A stretch of DNA of 5,445 nucleotides from Gammaproteobacteria bacterium (GTDB lineage: Bacteria; Pseudomonadota; Gammaproteobacteria; SZUA-229): NCBI GenBank assembly GCA_021768055.1, contig JAASSE010000104.1, forward strand, positions 1 to 5,445. Direction: 5' to 3'. Both the position numbers and the translations under genes were made by a program. Below are positions 1 to 5,445 of this stretch, in pieces. The first letter of the stretch is position 1. The number at the start of each line of letters is the position of its first letter. The notes beneath the pieces were generated by a model that saw only the letters and a list, made by a program, of their open reading frames with translations, was not told the origin of the DNA and searched no databases.

Positions 1-237
1 AAACATAACAAAGAGCCAGATATTGAGGCTCTGTATGGATTCCACGTGTTGGTACAGTGAAAAATACATGATCACACTGACTAAAAAAGCGGCCAGCTGA
101 GAGAACAGCATGCTGCCATGCAGCATGCGGATTTCTTCGACTTTTATCCGCTGCTCCGTGGTGTCGCTGGATAGGAGCTTGACTGAATCAACAAGTGAGG
201 ACGCGTTGCCGAGGAGTTCTTTATGAAAATCATTCAT
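1..237 (-). CDS. N-terminal fragment of a membrane protein, possibly a signalling protein (partial)
   Basis: Read on the minus strand from the ATG at 237-235, the frame stays open for 79 codons to the window edge, so only the amino end is visible. It begins MNDFHKELLG, continues with a charged, probably helical stretch to about residue 40 (TTEQRIKVEEIRMLH), then a hydrophobic segment at residues 42-62 (SMLFSQLAAFLVSVIMYFSL), a short loop, and the start of a second hydrophobic segment at residues 71-79 (LNIWLFVMF). A charged helix with an E-x-x-R-M-L-H pattern, a helix, a loop and a Trp at the next helix is how many multi-pass sensor histidine kinases and diguanylate cyclases start; that resemblance is from memory and the output domain lies outside the window. 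The start is chosen because an in-frame TGA lies 12 codons upstream and no other ATG lies between; the ribosome site (CAGG) is weak. It follows the 154-residue gene by 57 bases with no terminator between, so the two are probably co-transcribed. Confidence 0.72.
   Translation of the reverse strand, partial: MNDFHKELLGNASSLVDSVKLLSSDTTEQRIKVEEIRMLHGSMLFSQLAAFLVSVIMYFSLYQHVESIQSLNIWLFVMF
108..128. repeat. Inverted repeat inside the membrane-protein gene
   Basis: GCATGCTG at 108-115 and CAGCATGC at 121-128 are perfect 8-bp inverted copies around a 5-base loop. It lies within codons for R-M-L-H-G-S-M-L, where two Met-Leu pairs make the palindrome partly a coding coincidence. No T-run follows, so it is not a terminator. 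Confidence 0.3.
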
Positions 238-294
238 GCCTGACGAGAATATGTCATGAACCGGGGTGAGTCAAAAAGATAACAAGAATTAGTT

Positions 295-759
295 TCAGGA
301 GTACTGGCTGCGCAGGGCGTAATCAAAACGCGTCACAGGTTGTGAGCCTGTGAATACCTTGCCATTACCGGTATCGAGTCCGAGTGAGGCCTGGATCAGA
401 ATGCCATCGATACCAGAATATTCGACCAGGTTTTTCATCAGTTCTGAAAATACAGCCTGATTCACCGGCAGTGTAATCGATGCCTGTATGCCTGATTCAG
501 AGGCGCTGCTTTCGCAGTGACCCAGAACAAATTTGCCGTTTTCACTGGCAGTGTATTCAGGTGTTGACTGGTAACGCTCGAGCTGTATCCGCACAGCAAC
601 AGCATCATGTTCTTCATTGGCCGATATTTCACCCTCGATAAAAATACTTGCATCAGCTTCAGTGCGCTCAAGCGCAACGGCTTGCTCCAGCGAATAGTTG
701 TAACGCCAGCGGTTGACGGGAAAGCTGCAGATGAATTCCTTTCCGGGTTTTTCTTGCAT
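295..759 (-). CDS. Conserved-looking hypothetical protein, 154 residues
   Basis: The frame runs from ATG at 759-757 to TGA at 297-295. I do not recognise the family. The product has no signal peptide and no membrane segment, so it should be cytoplasmic. It looks like a real protein rather than a shadow: hydrophobic and polar residues alternate as in beta strands (for example ADASIFIEGEIS, near residues 35-46, and AVAVRIQLERY, near 53-63), and a helix-like stretch AVFSELMKNLVEY lies near residues 102-114, followed by GIDGILIQASLGLD. It ends in RFDYALRSQYS. It has two cysteines, C11 and C82, with no metal-binding spacing. The ribosome site is weak (CAGG just upstream). It is the first gene of a minus-strand pair with the membrane protein, and its start faces the large exported-protein gene across about 208 bases. 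A role as regulator, adaptor or ligand-binding partner of the membrane protein is possible but nothing in the sequence shows it. The competing overlapping frame at 462-950 has poor, low-complexity content. Confidence 0.68.
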   Translation of the reverse strand: MQEKPGKEFICSFPVNRWRYNYSLEQAVALERTEADASIFIEGEISANEEHDAVAVRIQLERYQSTPEYTASENGKFVLGHCESSASESGIQASITLPVNQAVFSELMKNLVEYSGIDGILIQASLGLDTGNGKVFTGSQPVTRFDYALRSQYS

Positions 760-779
760 TGGCCTGATTTGCTTGTTTG

Positions 780-792
780 CGGGATAGTCCCG
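780..792. repeat. Short perfect inverted repeat (hairpin) upstream of the 154-residue gene
   Basis: CGGGA-TAG-TCCCG is a 5-bp GC-rich stem with a 3-base loop. It sits 20 bases before the minus-strand ATG, so it would lie in that gene's 5' leader, close to the ribosome site. It is not a Rho-independent terminator on either strand because no T-run follows. It could be an operator half or a leader hairpin, or it could be chance. Confidence 0.35.
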
Positions 793-823
793 GTCTGAAA
801 TTGAACTATATATAAGGTCTGAA
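792..823. promoter_or_regulatory. Direct repeat GGTCTGAA x2 around a TATATATA-type core, candidate operator
   Basis: The octamer GGTCTGAA occurs at 792-799 and again at 816-823, identical and in the same orientation, 24 bases start to start. Between them is an AT-rich stretch with ATTGAACTATATATAA. Two identical half-sites a little over two helical turns apart in a divergent promoter region are the usual form of a direct-repeat operator, for example for response regulators. If transcription of the minus-strand pair starts near 827, both copies fall just downstream of that start, a place where a bound protein would repress. The regulator is unknown. Confidence 0.4.
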
Positions 824-833
824 TGTACGCTCG

Positions 834-862
834 ATTATGCCACCACGACCCTGTCTTGTAGA
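834..862 (-). promoter_or_regulatory. Candidate sigma70 promoter for the minus-strand gene pair
   Basis: Read on the minus strand, TCTACA (862-857, 4 of 6 to TTGACA) is followed after exactly 17 bases by CATAAT (839-834, 5 of 6 to TATAAT). Transcription would start near 827 and give a leader of about 70 bases before the ATG at 759. This is the best-scoring pair I found by eye in this direction. The TATATA/TATAGT element nearer the gene has no convincing -35 partner. Confidence 0.35.
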
Positions 863-884
863 GAGAAAGCTTCTTCGGCGCGGC

Positions 885-914
885 TTGATATGGCAGCGTT
901 ATTGGGCGTATGCT
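885..914 (+). promoter_or_regulatory. Candidate sigma70 promoter for the large exported-protein gene
   Basis: TTGATA at 885-890 (5 of 6 to TTGACA) is followed after 18 bases by TATGCT at 909-914 (4 of 6 to TATAAT). Transcription would begin near 921, giving a leader of about 47 bases before the GTG at 968. A start there would leave the in-frame ATG at 920 outside or at the very edge of the message, which supports the GTG start. Confidence 0.35.
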
Positions 915-955
915 GATAGATGCTGCTTCGGATTTTAACCGGTTCATCATTAGAC

Positions 956-961
956 AAGGGG
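956..961 (+). promoter_or_regulatory. Ribosome binding site deciding the GTG start
   Basis: AAGGGG lies 6 bases before the GTG at 968, a close Shine-Dalgarno match at normal spacing. The alternative in-frame ATG at 920 has no comparable site upstream, and it would put 16 extra residues, including a DK pair, ahead of an otherwise normal signal peptide. Confidence 0.6.
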
Positions 962-967
962 ACGTTT

Positions 968-3900
968 GTGATTATTAACAGGTTTACTCATCCAGCTATA
1001 CCCAGCCTCTGTACTCTCCTTACAGTTGCGATTTTATTGGTACCACTGCAGATCAATGCTGCGGTGTCACTGGAACGCACCATCAAGGCTGACGGTAAAA
1101 CTGTCAAATTCGAAGAAATTTCCGCGATGCTGGTTGGTAGTGAAGGCACCCTGTTGGCACTAGATAGCCAGCAAGGCGTGTTGACCGAACTGAAGGGCAA
1201 TGCCGCTGTACGTTACAGCCTGTCTGGTTCCGGCAAGGCGTTTGACTCGGAAGAAACCCGGGGCATGGCGCGGGCCGGGGACCGCTTCGTGGTGTCAAAT
1301 TCGGGCGATGACAGCGTCGTGCTGATTGATAGCCAGGGCAAGCTGATCAAGAAGCTGGTTACTGAAGGCCGCAATGAAGGTCAGCTGAGCAACCCTCACG
1401 GCGTTGCGTGGTCGGTCAACAGGCGCTTGTACGTGGCGGACACGGGCAACGACCGCATATCCGTGTTCGGCCTGGATGGTGTGTACATCCAGTCACTGGG
1501 CCAGGAAGGTGTTAAAGATGAGTACCGGCTGGAACGACCCCGATTTGTTGCCGTCGATGCACAGGAACGCGTGTATGTGCTGGAAACGCGCGATGAAGGC
1601 ATCCTCTCGGTATACAGCCACGACGGCAAGCTGCTCAAGCGCCTCAATGCCGAAACCATCAAAAAGCTGGTAGGCAGCTCCCCTGAAATTGAAGCAATGG
1701 CCATCGATAATAGCGGCCTGGTTTATCTCGCAGATAATGAAAATGGGCGCATTTATCGAATTGACTGGCAGGCTGGCAAACTGGTGACATCGTTTGGCAG
1801 CAAGGGTGAGCAGCGCGGCCAGTTCCAGAAAATTACCAGCCTGCAGGCCATGCCCGGTGGCAAGCTGGCTGTCGCGGACCAGGAAAATAACAAGATTGAA
1901 ATCTATCGCCTCCCGGCCAGCGGCAAAAAGGCGCTGGCACAGCTGCGCCTGCCGACTGTGGGTTATGAGCGCAGCATCAAGCTGAAATGTGATGCCGCCT
2001 ACCGCCTCCTTGGGGGCAATGTGCTGTGCCTGGATAATGATGATAACAAGGTCGGCACCTTCACCAGTTCAGGGCGCCCGGTGGTCGCGTTTCAGGGTGA
2101 GTTTTCCGACCCGGTGGCCGCTTCGGTGCAGGACCAGCTGGTGGTGATTCTCGATGAGGAGAACATCAAGATCTATCGCCTCGACGGGCGCATGCGCTAC
2201 AAGGCGGCTGCTTCGGGCTCAGCTGACGGGCAGCTGGATTCACCCCAGGGCGTGTTTGTCCGTGGTGACAAAATCTATGTTGCCGATACCGGCAACCGGC
2301 GCATACAGATTTTCTCCAACGACGGTATCTACCTGAACAAGATCAGCAACCCCGAATCCGGTGAACCGATTTTCAGTGAACCGGTGCGGGTCGTGGTTGA
2401 TGCCAATCAAAACCTGTATGTACTTGACCAGGATACCAGGCAAGTACTGGTGTTCTCGCCCCAGCGTAAATTGCTGTACCGCATCGGTGGTAAGGAAGGG
2501 CAGCCAAATTACTTCGAAGAAATATACGACATCACAGTTGATAACGACGATAATCTTTATATTCTTGCGCGGGTGCCGGGCAATGATGCATCCATCCTGG
2601 TGTTCAATGGCCCGTTAAAGACGATTTCATTTGGCTCAGTTTCAGAGCAGCGCTCTGGCATGCTCCGTCCAACGACCTTGTCGATTGCGCCGGCAAACAA
2701 AACCGTCGTCAGCGTGTTCGACAGGGAAAAGGAAGGCCTGTTGAATTATAAGTATATGCAGCTGCCGGCCAAGCTGGGAGGTCTCGAGGTTCATGGTTCG
2801 ACCAGACAAACAAGACTCAGCTGGCAGAAAGTTCCAGGCAGTTACATAAGCCGCTACAAAGTCTACGGTGCGCGCAACAAAACCGGTCCGTATAAATATG
2901 TTACAGACGTGGGAAAAACGGAAGCGGCCACAGAACATAAGAATGCATTCAGCAACCGTTATTACCGTGTCAGTGCTGTCAGTGGTTTCAGTGTCGAAGG
3001 TGAAGCGTCCAACATACGTGAAGACTCTTTTCAGACCGGCTATGTCTATTTCCGTGATCTGAAGTACCCGGAAGCAATCAAGGTCTTCAAGGCATCCTAC
3101 GAGAAAGACAGCAGCAATGGCGAAGTACTGAAATATCTCGGACTGGCTTCGATTGAGCTTGGCAATGTCGAAGATGCCGTGGCCTATTTTCGTGAGCTAA
3201 CCCAGCTGGAAGGTTACCGTGTTGAAGCACAAAACCTGCAGATCAGGGCGCTGGTTGCCGCGAAGGAATACATTGCGGCAAAAGCGGTGATTGATGAACT
3301 GATCGCCAACAACGCCGCCACTGTCGATACCATCGTTTATTGCGGAGAACTGAGCCTGATGCTGGGTGATGCCATTGGCGCTGTGACCTGTCTGGAAACA
3401 GCGCTGGCAAAACAGCCGAACAACATCAAGGCGCATTTCCTGATGGGCAAGGCTTACGTCAAGCTGGGTATTACCGACAAGGGGCTGGCCGAGTTTGATA
3501 CCGCGGTTTCAATTGATCCCAATAATGCCGAAGTGTGGTACCAGAGCGGCCTCGTGTTCCAGGACCTGGACAAGCATGCCGAGGCCGTGCAGAAGCTCAA
3601 CAAGGCACTGGAATTGCAGGCCGAGTATCCCGAGGCGCGGCTGGCGCTGGCACGCAGCCACCTGGCACTAAAACAATATGACCAGGTGCGTAATATCGCG
3701 ATCAAGCTGGCTGGAAACAAAGACACCGCGGCTGAAGGCGAGTACCTGCTCGGCATCACCGCACTGGCCAATAACCAGAATGGCCAGGCCCTGCTGTCAT
3801 TGACCAAGTCAACACGCGCTGACCCGTCAAACGCTGCGGCCTGGCTGGCACTGGCAGATACCTACGTAAAAATGAACCAGAACGACAAGGTGCGCACGGC

Positions 3901-5445
3901 ACTGGCCAGCGCCGTCGAAGGTGACAGTACATCATTCGATGCCGCCTATCGTCTGGGCGTTCACGATTACGAAGCAGGCAAGTTTGCCGAGGCTGCTGCC
4001 AGCCTGGCTATCGCCGTGAACCTGAAACCGGACAATTTCGATGCCAGCTACAAACTTGCTGATGCGCAGTTGAAATCCGGCGCCTTCAACGAGGCCGCCA
4101 ATAATGCGGCCAATGCCGCCCGGCTCAATCCGAATAGTGTTGCACCTCTGGCGCTGCAGGCCAGTGTCGCTAACAAGCAGGGCAAGGTCGGCAAGGCCAT
4201 CGATTACATCAAGCAGGCGATGACAATGGAGAAAAATTCGGCCGTGCTGCACACACAACTCGGCGGTCTCTACGTCGAGAACAGCATGTTCGATCTGGGC
4301 CGCAGCACCCTGGACAAGGCCATCCTGCTGGATAAAACCTCGGCAACGCCACATGTACTGCTGGGCGACATGTTTCTGTCACGCCGTCTGTTCGATGATG
4401 CCATCAAGGCCTATGACAAGGCCGTCAGTCTCGAACCGAGTGCAGAGAACAAGCTAGCACTCGACACTGCTTATGCCGAGAAAAAGAAATCCATGGAATT
4501 CAAGTCCAACGCACCACAGGTCGTACTCAAGGACTTGCGCATCGACCAGGTATTCTCCGCCGCCTACAAGCAGTATGCGGATAAGCCCGTGGGCAGTGTA
4601 CGCCTGCAAAATGCCAGTGCACAGGATTACGGCAACCTGAAACTGACTTTCACCATCAAGGGCTACATGGATTTCCCTGCAACCACGGACATACCCGTGT
4701 TGAAAGCCAATGAGTCGATCAAGTTACCGCTGAAAGCGGCCTTCAATAACCGCATCCTCGAAATCGATGAAGACACCGGTGTGCAGGTCGAGGTCGCGGT
4801 GAACTTCATTCGTGACGGCCGTGATGACTCTATCAGCGTTACCCGACCGATGACTATCTATGGCAAGAATGCGATTGTCTGGGGCGAGCCGAACATGGTG
4901 GGCTCTTTCGTCACGCCGAAAGACGACACCTTGCGTGACTTCGTACGTCAGGCACTTAACGAGAACAAGCCAAGAGCCGATGCTATCGATCGCACACTAT
5001 TGACGGCAATGACATTGTTCGATGTTTTCAGTGCCCACGGAATCAAGTATGTGGTCGATCCCAACAGCCCGTACTCCAAGGTGTCTGAAACCAGTGTCGA
5101 CTATGTTCAGTTCAGCCGTGAAACCCTGAAAATCAAATCCGGTGATTGTGATGACCTGTCGGTACTGATGAGCGCCAGCCTGGAGAATCTCGGCATCGAA
5201 ACAGCGATCCTGGATGTGCCGACTCATTTGTTGATGATGTTCAATACCGGTCTTGATATCAGCCAGCGAGAATTCGTCAGTCTTGATGATGACCTGCTGG
5301 TCAATTACGAAGGCAAGATCTGGATTGCAGTCGAAGCGACCATGATTGGCACCAGTTTTGCCGAAGCCTGGGCGGAAGGATCGAGAAAATTCCACGAATA
5401 CCGGGGCAAAAACCAGCTCAAGATCATTCCCATGAAGACCGCCTG
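968..5445 (+). CDS. Giant exported mosaic protein: NHL propeller, FN3, TPR array, transglutaminase-like domain (3' partial)
   Basis: The frame is open from GTG 968 for 1492 complete codons and is cut by the window edge. Residues 1-31 form a Sec signal peptide: short basic start (N4 R5), hydrophobic core LCTLLTVAILLVPL at 14-27, likely cleavage after INA31. Then come an NHL-type beta-propeller region (about 40-590), a fibronectin III-like domain (about 602-683, with LSWQKVPGSYISRYKVYGA and YYRVSAVSG strands), fourteen TPR units (684-1159), a beta-rich domain (about 1184-1320) ending in GSFVTPKDD, and a transglutaminase-like domain (about 1335 onward) with C1394, H1420 and E1456. There is no frameshift or internal stop. 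Export predicts a periplasmic, outer-membrane-associated or secreted protein. Similar TPR proteins ending in this enzyme type occur in large-envelope-protein loci of Gram-negative bacteria (recalled, not searched). Substrate and partners are unknown; scaffolding plus peptide-bond chemistry on another envelope protein is my inference. Start choice rests on the AAGGGG site and the signal peptide. The missing tail may be short. Confidence 0.93.
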   Translation, partial: MIINRFTHPAIPSLCTLLTVAILLVPLQINAAVSLERTIKADGKTVKFEEISAMLVGSEGTLLALDSQQGVLTELKGNAAVRYSLSGSGKAFDSEETRGMARAGDRFVVSNSGDDSVVLIDSQGKLIKKLVTEGRNEGQLSNPHGVAWSVNRRLYVADTGNDRISVFGLDGVYIQSLGQEGVKDEYRLERPRFVAVDAQERVYVLETRDEGILSVYSHDGKLLKRLNAETIKKLVGSSPEIEAMAIDNSGLVYLADNENGRIYRIDWQAGKLVTSFGSKGEQRGQFQKITSLQAMPGGKLAVADQENNKIEIYRLPASGKKALAQLRLPTVGYERSIKLKCDAAYRLLGGNVLCLDNDDNKVGTFTSSGRPVVAFQGEFSDPVAASVQDQLVVILDEENIKIYRLDGRMRYKAAASGSADGQLDSPQGVFVRGDKIYVADTGNRRIQIFSNDGIYLNKISNPESGEPIFSEPVRVVVDANQNLYVLDQDTRQVLVFSPQRKLLYRIGGKEGQPNYFEEIYDITVDNDDNLYILARVPGNDASILVFNGPLKTISFGSVSEQRSGMLRPTTLSIAPANKTVVSVFDREKEGLLNYKYMQLPAKLGGLEVHGSTRQTRLSWQKVPGSYISRYKVYGARNKTGPYKYVTDVGKTEAATEHKNAFSNRYYRVSAVSGFSVEGEASNIREDSFQTGYVYFRDLKYPEAIKVFKASYEKDSSNGEVLKYLGLASIELGNVEDAVAYFRELTQLEGYRVEAQNLQIRALVAAKEYIAAKAVIDELIANNAATVDTIVYCGELSLMLGDAIGAVTCLETALAKQPNNIKAHFLMGKAYVKLGITDKGLAEFDTAVSIDPNNAEVWYQSGLVFQDLDKHAEAVQKLNKALELQAEYPEARLALARSHLALKQYDQVRNIAIKLAGNKDTAAEGEYLLGITALANNQNGQALLSLTKSTRADPSNAAAWLALADTYVKMNQNDKVRTALASAVEGDSTSFDAAYRLGVHDYEAGKFAEAAASLAIAVNLKPDNFDASYKLADAQLKSGAFNEAANNAANAARLNPNSVAPLALQASVANKQGKVGKAIDYIKQAMTMEKNSAVLHTQLGGLYVENSMFDLGRSTLDKAILLDKTSATPHVLLGDMFLSRRLFDDAIKAYDKAVSLEPSAENKLALDTAYAEKKKSMEFKSNAPQVVLKDLRIDQVFSAAYKQYADKPVGSVRLQNASAQDYGNLKLTFTIKGYMDFPATTDIPVLKANESIKLPLKAAFNNRILEIDEDTGVQVEVAVNFIRDGRDDSISVTRPMTIYGKNAIVWGEPNMVGSFVTPKDDTLRDFVRQALNENKPRADAIDRTLLTAMTLFDVFSAHGIKYVVDPNSPYSKVSETSVDYVQFSRETLKIKSGDCDDLSVLMSASLENLGIETAILDVPTHLLMMFNTGLDISQREFVSLDDDLLVNYEGKIWIAVEATMIGTSFAEAWAEGSRKFHEYRGKNQLKIIPMKTA
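1085..2737 (+). other. NHL-type beta-propeller region of the giant protein
   Basis: Residues about 40-590 repeat the NHL blade pattern: G-Q-L-x-x-P-x-G-V at the blade start, then a hydrophobic-Y-V-A-D-T-G-N-x-R-I strand pair, then V-F-x-x-D-G. The clearest blades are at 138-178 (YVADTGNDRI, 155-164) and 421-461 (YVADTGNRRI, 437-446); weaker ones are near 185-226 (VYVLETRDEGI), 238-275 (VYLADNENGRI), 280-316 (LAVADQENNKI), 466-503 (LYVLDQDTRQV) and 510-556 (LYILARV). About 550 residues is more than one six-bladed propeller needs, so two propellers in tandem are likely. NHL propellers usually bind proteins, peptides or glycans; none of the metal-site residues of the enzymatic NHL lyases was recognised. 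Confidence 0.85.
3017..4444 (+). repeat. Fourteen tandem 34-residue TPR units
   Basis: Residues 684-1159 divide into fourteen units of exactly 34 residues with no insertion, starting at residues 684, 718, 752 and so on in steps of 34. Most end in a D/E/K-P-x-N/S type turn (for example IDPNN, ADPSN, LKPDN, LNPNS, LEPSA) and carry the TPR small and aromatic positions (G/A at 8, Y/L/F at 11, A at 20 and 27). Units 5, 6, 10, 11 and 14 are closest to consensus; units 3, 7 and 9 are the most divergent. A lysine-rich stretch (AYAEKKKSMEF) follows as a likely capping helix. Fourteen units make nearly two turns of TPR superhelix, a large peptide-binding or scaffold surface. Confidence 0.9.
4970..5445 (+). 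other. Transglutaminase-like cysteine domain (cut by window edge)
   Basis: Residues about 1335-1492 contain the family landmarks: Y-V-V-D-P-N-S-P-Y at 1361-1369, an F-S-R-E-T-L run, then K-S-G-D-C-D-D-L-S around C1394, the helix that follows with L-x-x-L-G-I-E-T-A, T-H-L-L-M-M-F around H1420, and W-I-A-V-E-A-T around E1456 followed by S-F-A-E-A-W. GDCDDL at the start of a helix is the nucleophile motif of bacterial transglutaminase-like peptidases and crosslinkers. The third residue is Glu instead of the usual Asp. The next codon begins TG, which would be Trp if G follows. Whether the enzyme cleaves, crosslinks or is inactive cannot be told from sequence alone. Confidence 0.8.

Larger units (their letters stand above)
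760..967. promoter_or_regulatory. Divergent intergenic regulatory region
   Basis: This is the only non-coding stretch of note in the window. It lies between the start of the minus-strand gene pair and the GTG start of the large plus-strand gene, so it must carry both promoters unless either gene is read from outside. It contains, left to right, a short perfect hairpin, an 8-bp direct repeat around an AT-rich core, a candidate minus-strand promoter, a candidate plus-strand promoter, and a Shine-Dalgarno sequence. No tRNA or riboswitch structure was recognised, and no hairpin is followed by a T-run. Confidence 0.6.

Noticed and set aside
12..32. Inverted repeat AGAGCC / GGCTCT with a 9-base loop
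   Set aside because: It is only a 6-bp stem within the membrane-protein coding sequence, without a T-run; likely chance.
238..294. Terminator or separate promoter between the two minus-strand genes
   Set aside because: The 57 bases hold a T-run without a GC-rich stem before it, and no convincing promoter pair; the genes are better read as one transcript.
607..798. Short plus-strand open frame antisense to the 154-residue gene
   Set aside because: No ribosome site and no recognisable content; a shadow of the minus-strand gene.
462..950. Minus-strand open frame of 162 codons overlapping the 154-residue gene and the intergenic region
   Set aside because: Its product is rich in Ser, Thr, Arg and Pro with no fold-like pattern, and it overlaps a much more protein-like frame on the same strand.
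1004..1012. Lipoprotein signal around Cys15 of the giant protein
   Set aside because: The residues before the Cys are P-S-L, which does not fit a lipobox, and the Cys lies at the start of the hydrophobic core instead of its end.
3932..4354. Antisense open frame of 140 codons inside the TPR region
   Set aside because: It is the complement of alanine- and leucine-rich TPR codons; no start signals, and the sense frame is clearly coding.
4997..5395. Antisense open frame of 132 codons opposite the transglutaminase-like domain
   Set aside because: The sense strand carries the catalytic motifs; the antisense product has no recognisable domain or start signals.
1..5445. CRISPR array, tRNA, rRNA, insertion sequence or phage gene
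   Set aside because: No regularly spaced direct repeats at the DNA level, no RNA gene structure, no terminal inverted repeats and no transposase or integrase motifs were seen on either strand.

Overview
This window comes from a Gram-negative bacterium, most likely a proteobacterium and perhaps a marine or sediment gammaproteobacterium. That assignment is inference from moderate, slightly GC-biased composition, proteobacterial codon style and an exported multi-domain protein with a Sec signal. No rRNA, tRNA, CRISPR array, transposase or integrase was seen.

The layout is a divergent locus. On the minus strand, running towards the left edge, are a 154-residue protein of unknown function (295-759) and then the N-terminal 79 residues of a membrane protein that runs off the left edge (1-237). 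The second resembles the amino end of an inner-membrane signalling protein. About 208 bases (760-967) separate this pair from the plus-strand gene. They hold a candidate promoter for each direction, an 8-bp direct repeat flanking an AT-rich core, a short hairpin, and a good ribosome binding site in front of a GTG start.

The rest (968 to the right edge) is one uninterrupted plus-strand reading frame of at least 1492 codons, cut by the window end. It encodes an exported mosaic protein: signal peptide, a long NHL-type beta-propeller region (perhaps two propellers), a fibronectin type III-like domain, fourteen gapless 34-residue TPR units, a beta-rich domain with an FVTPKD motif, and a transglutaminase-like cysteine domain whose lone cysteine sits in a GDCDDL motif. 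The first four parts look like binding or scaffold modules and the last like an enzyme (protease, amidase or crosslinker). A periplasmic or cell-surface scaffold that presents or processes another envelope protein is a reasonable guess, but the sequence does not name its partner.

The divergent arrangement and the direct repeat suggest that the signalling/unknown pair and the giant exported protein could be co-regulated. This is inference. The large open frames antisense to the giant gene are shadows and are not annotated.
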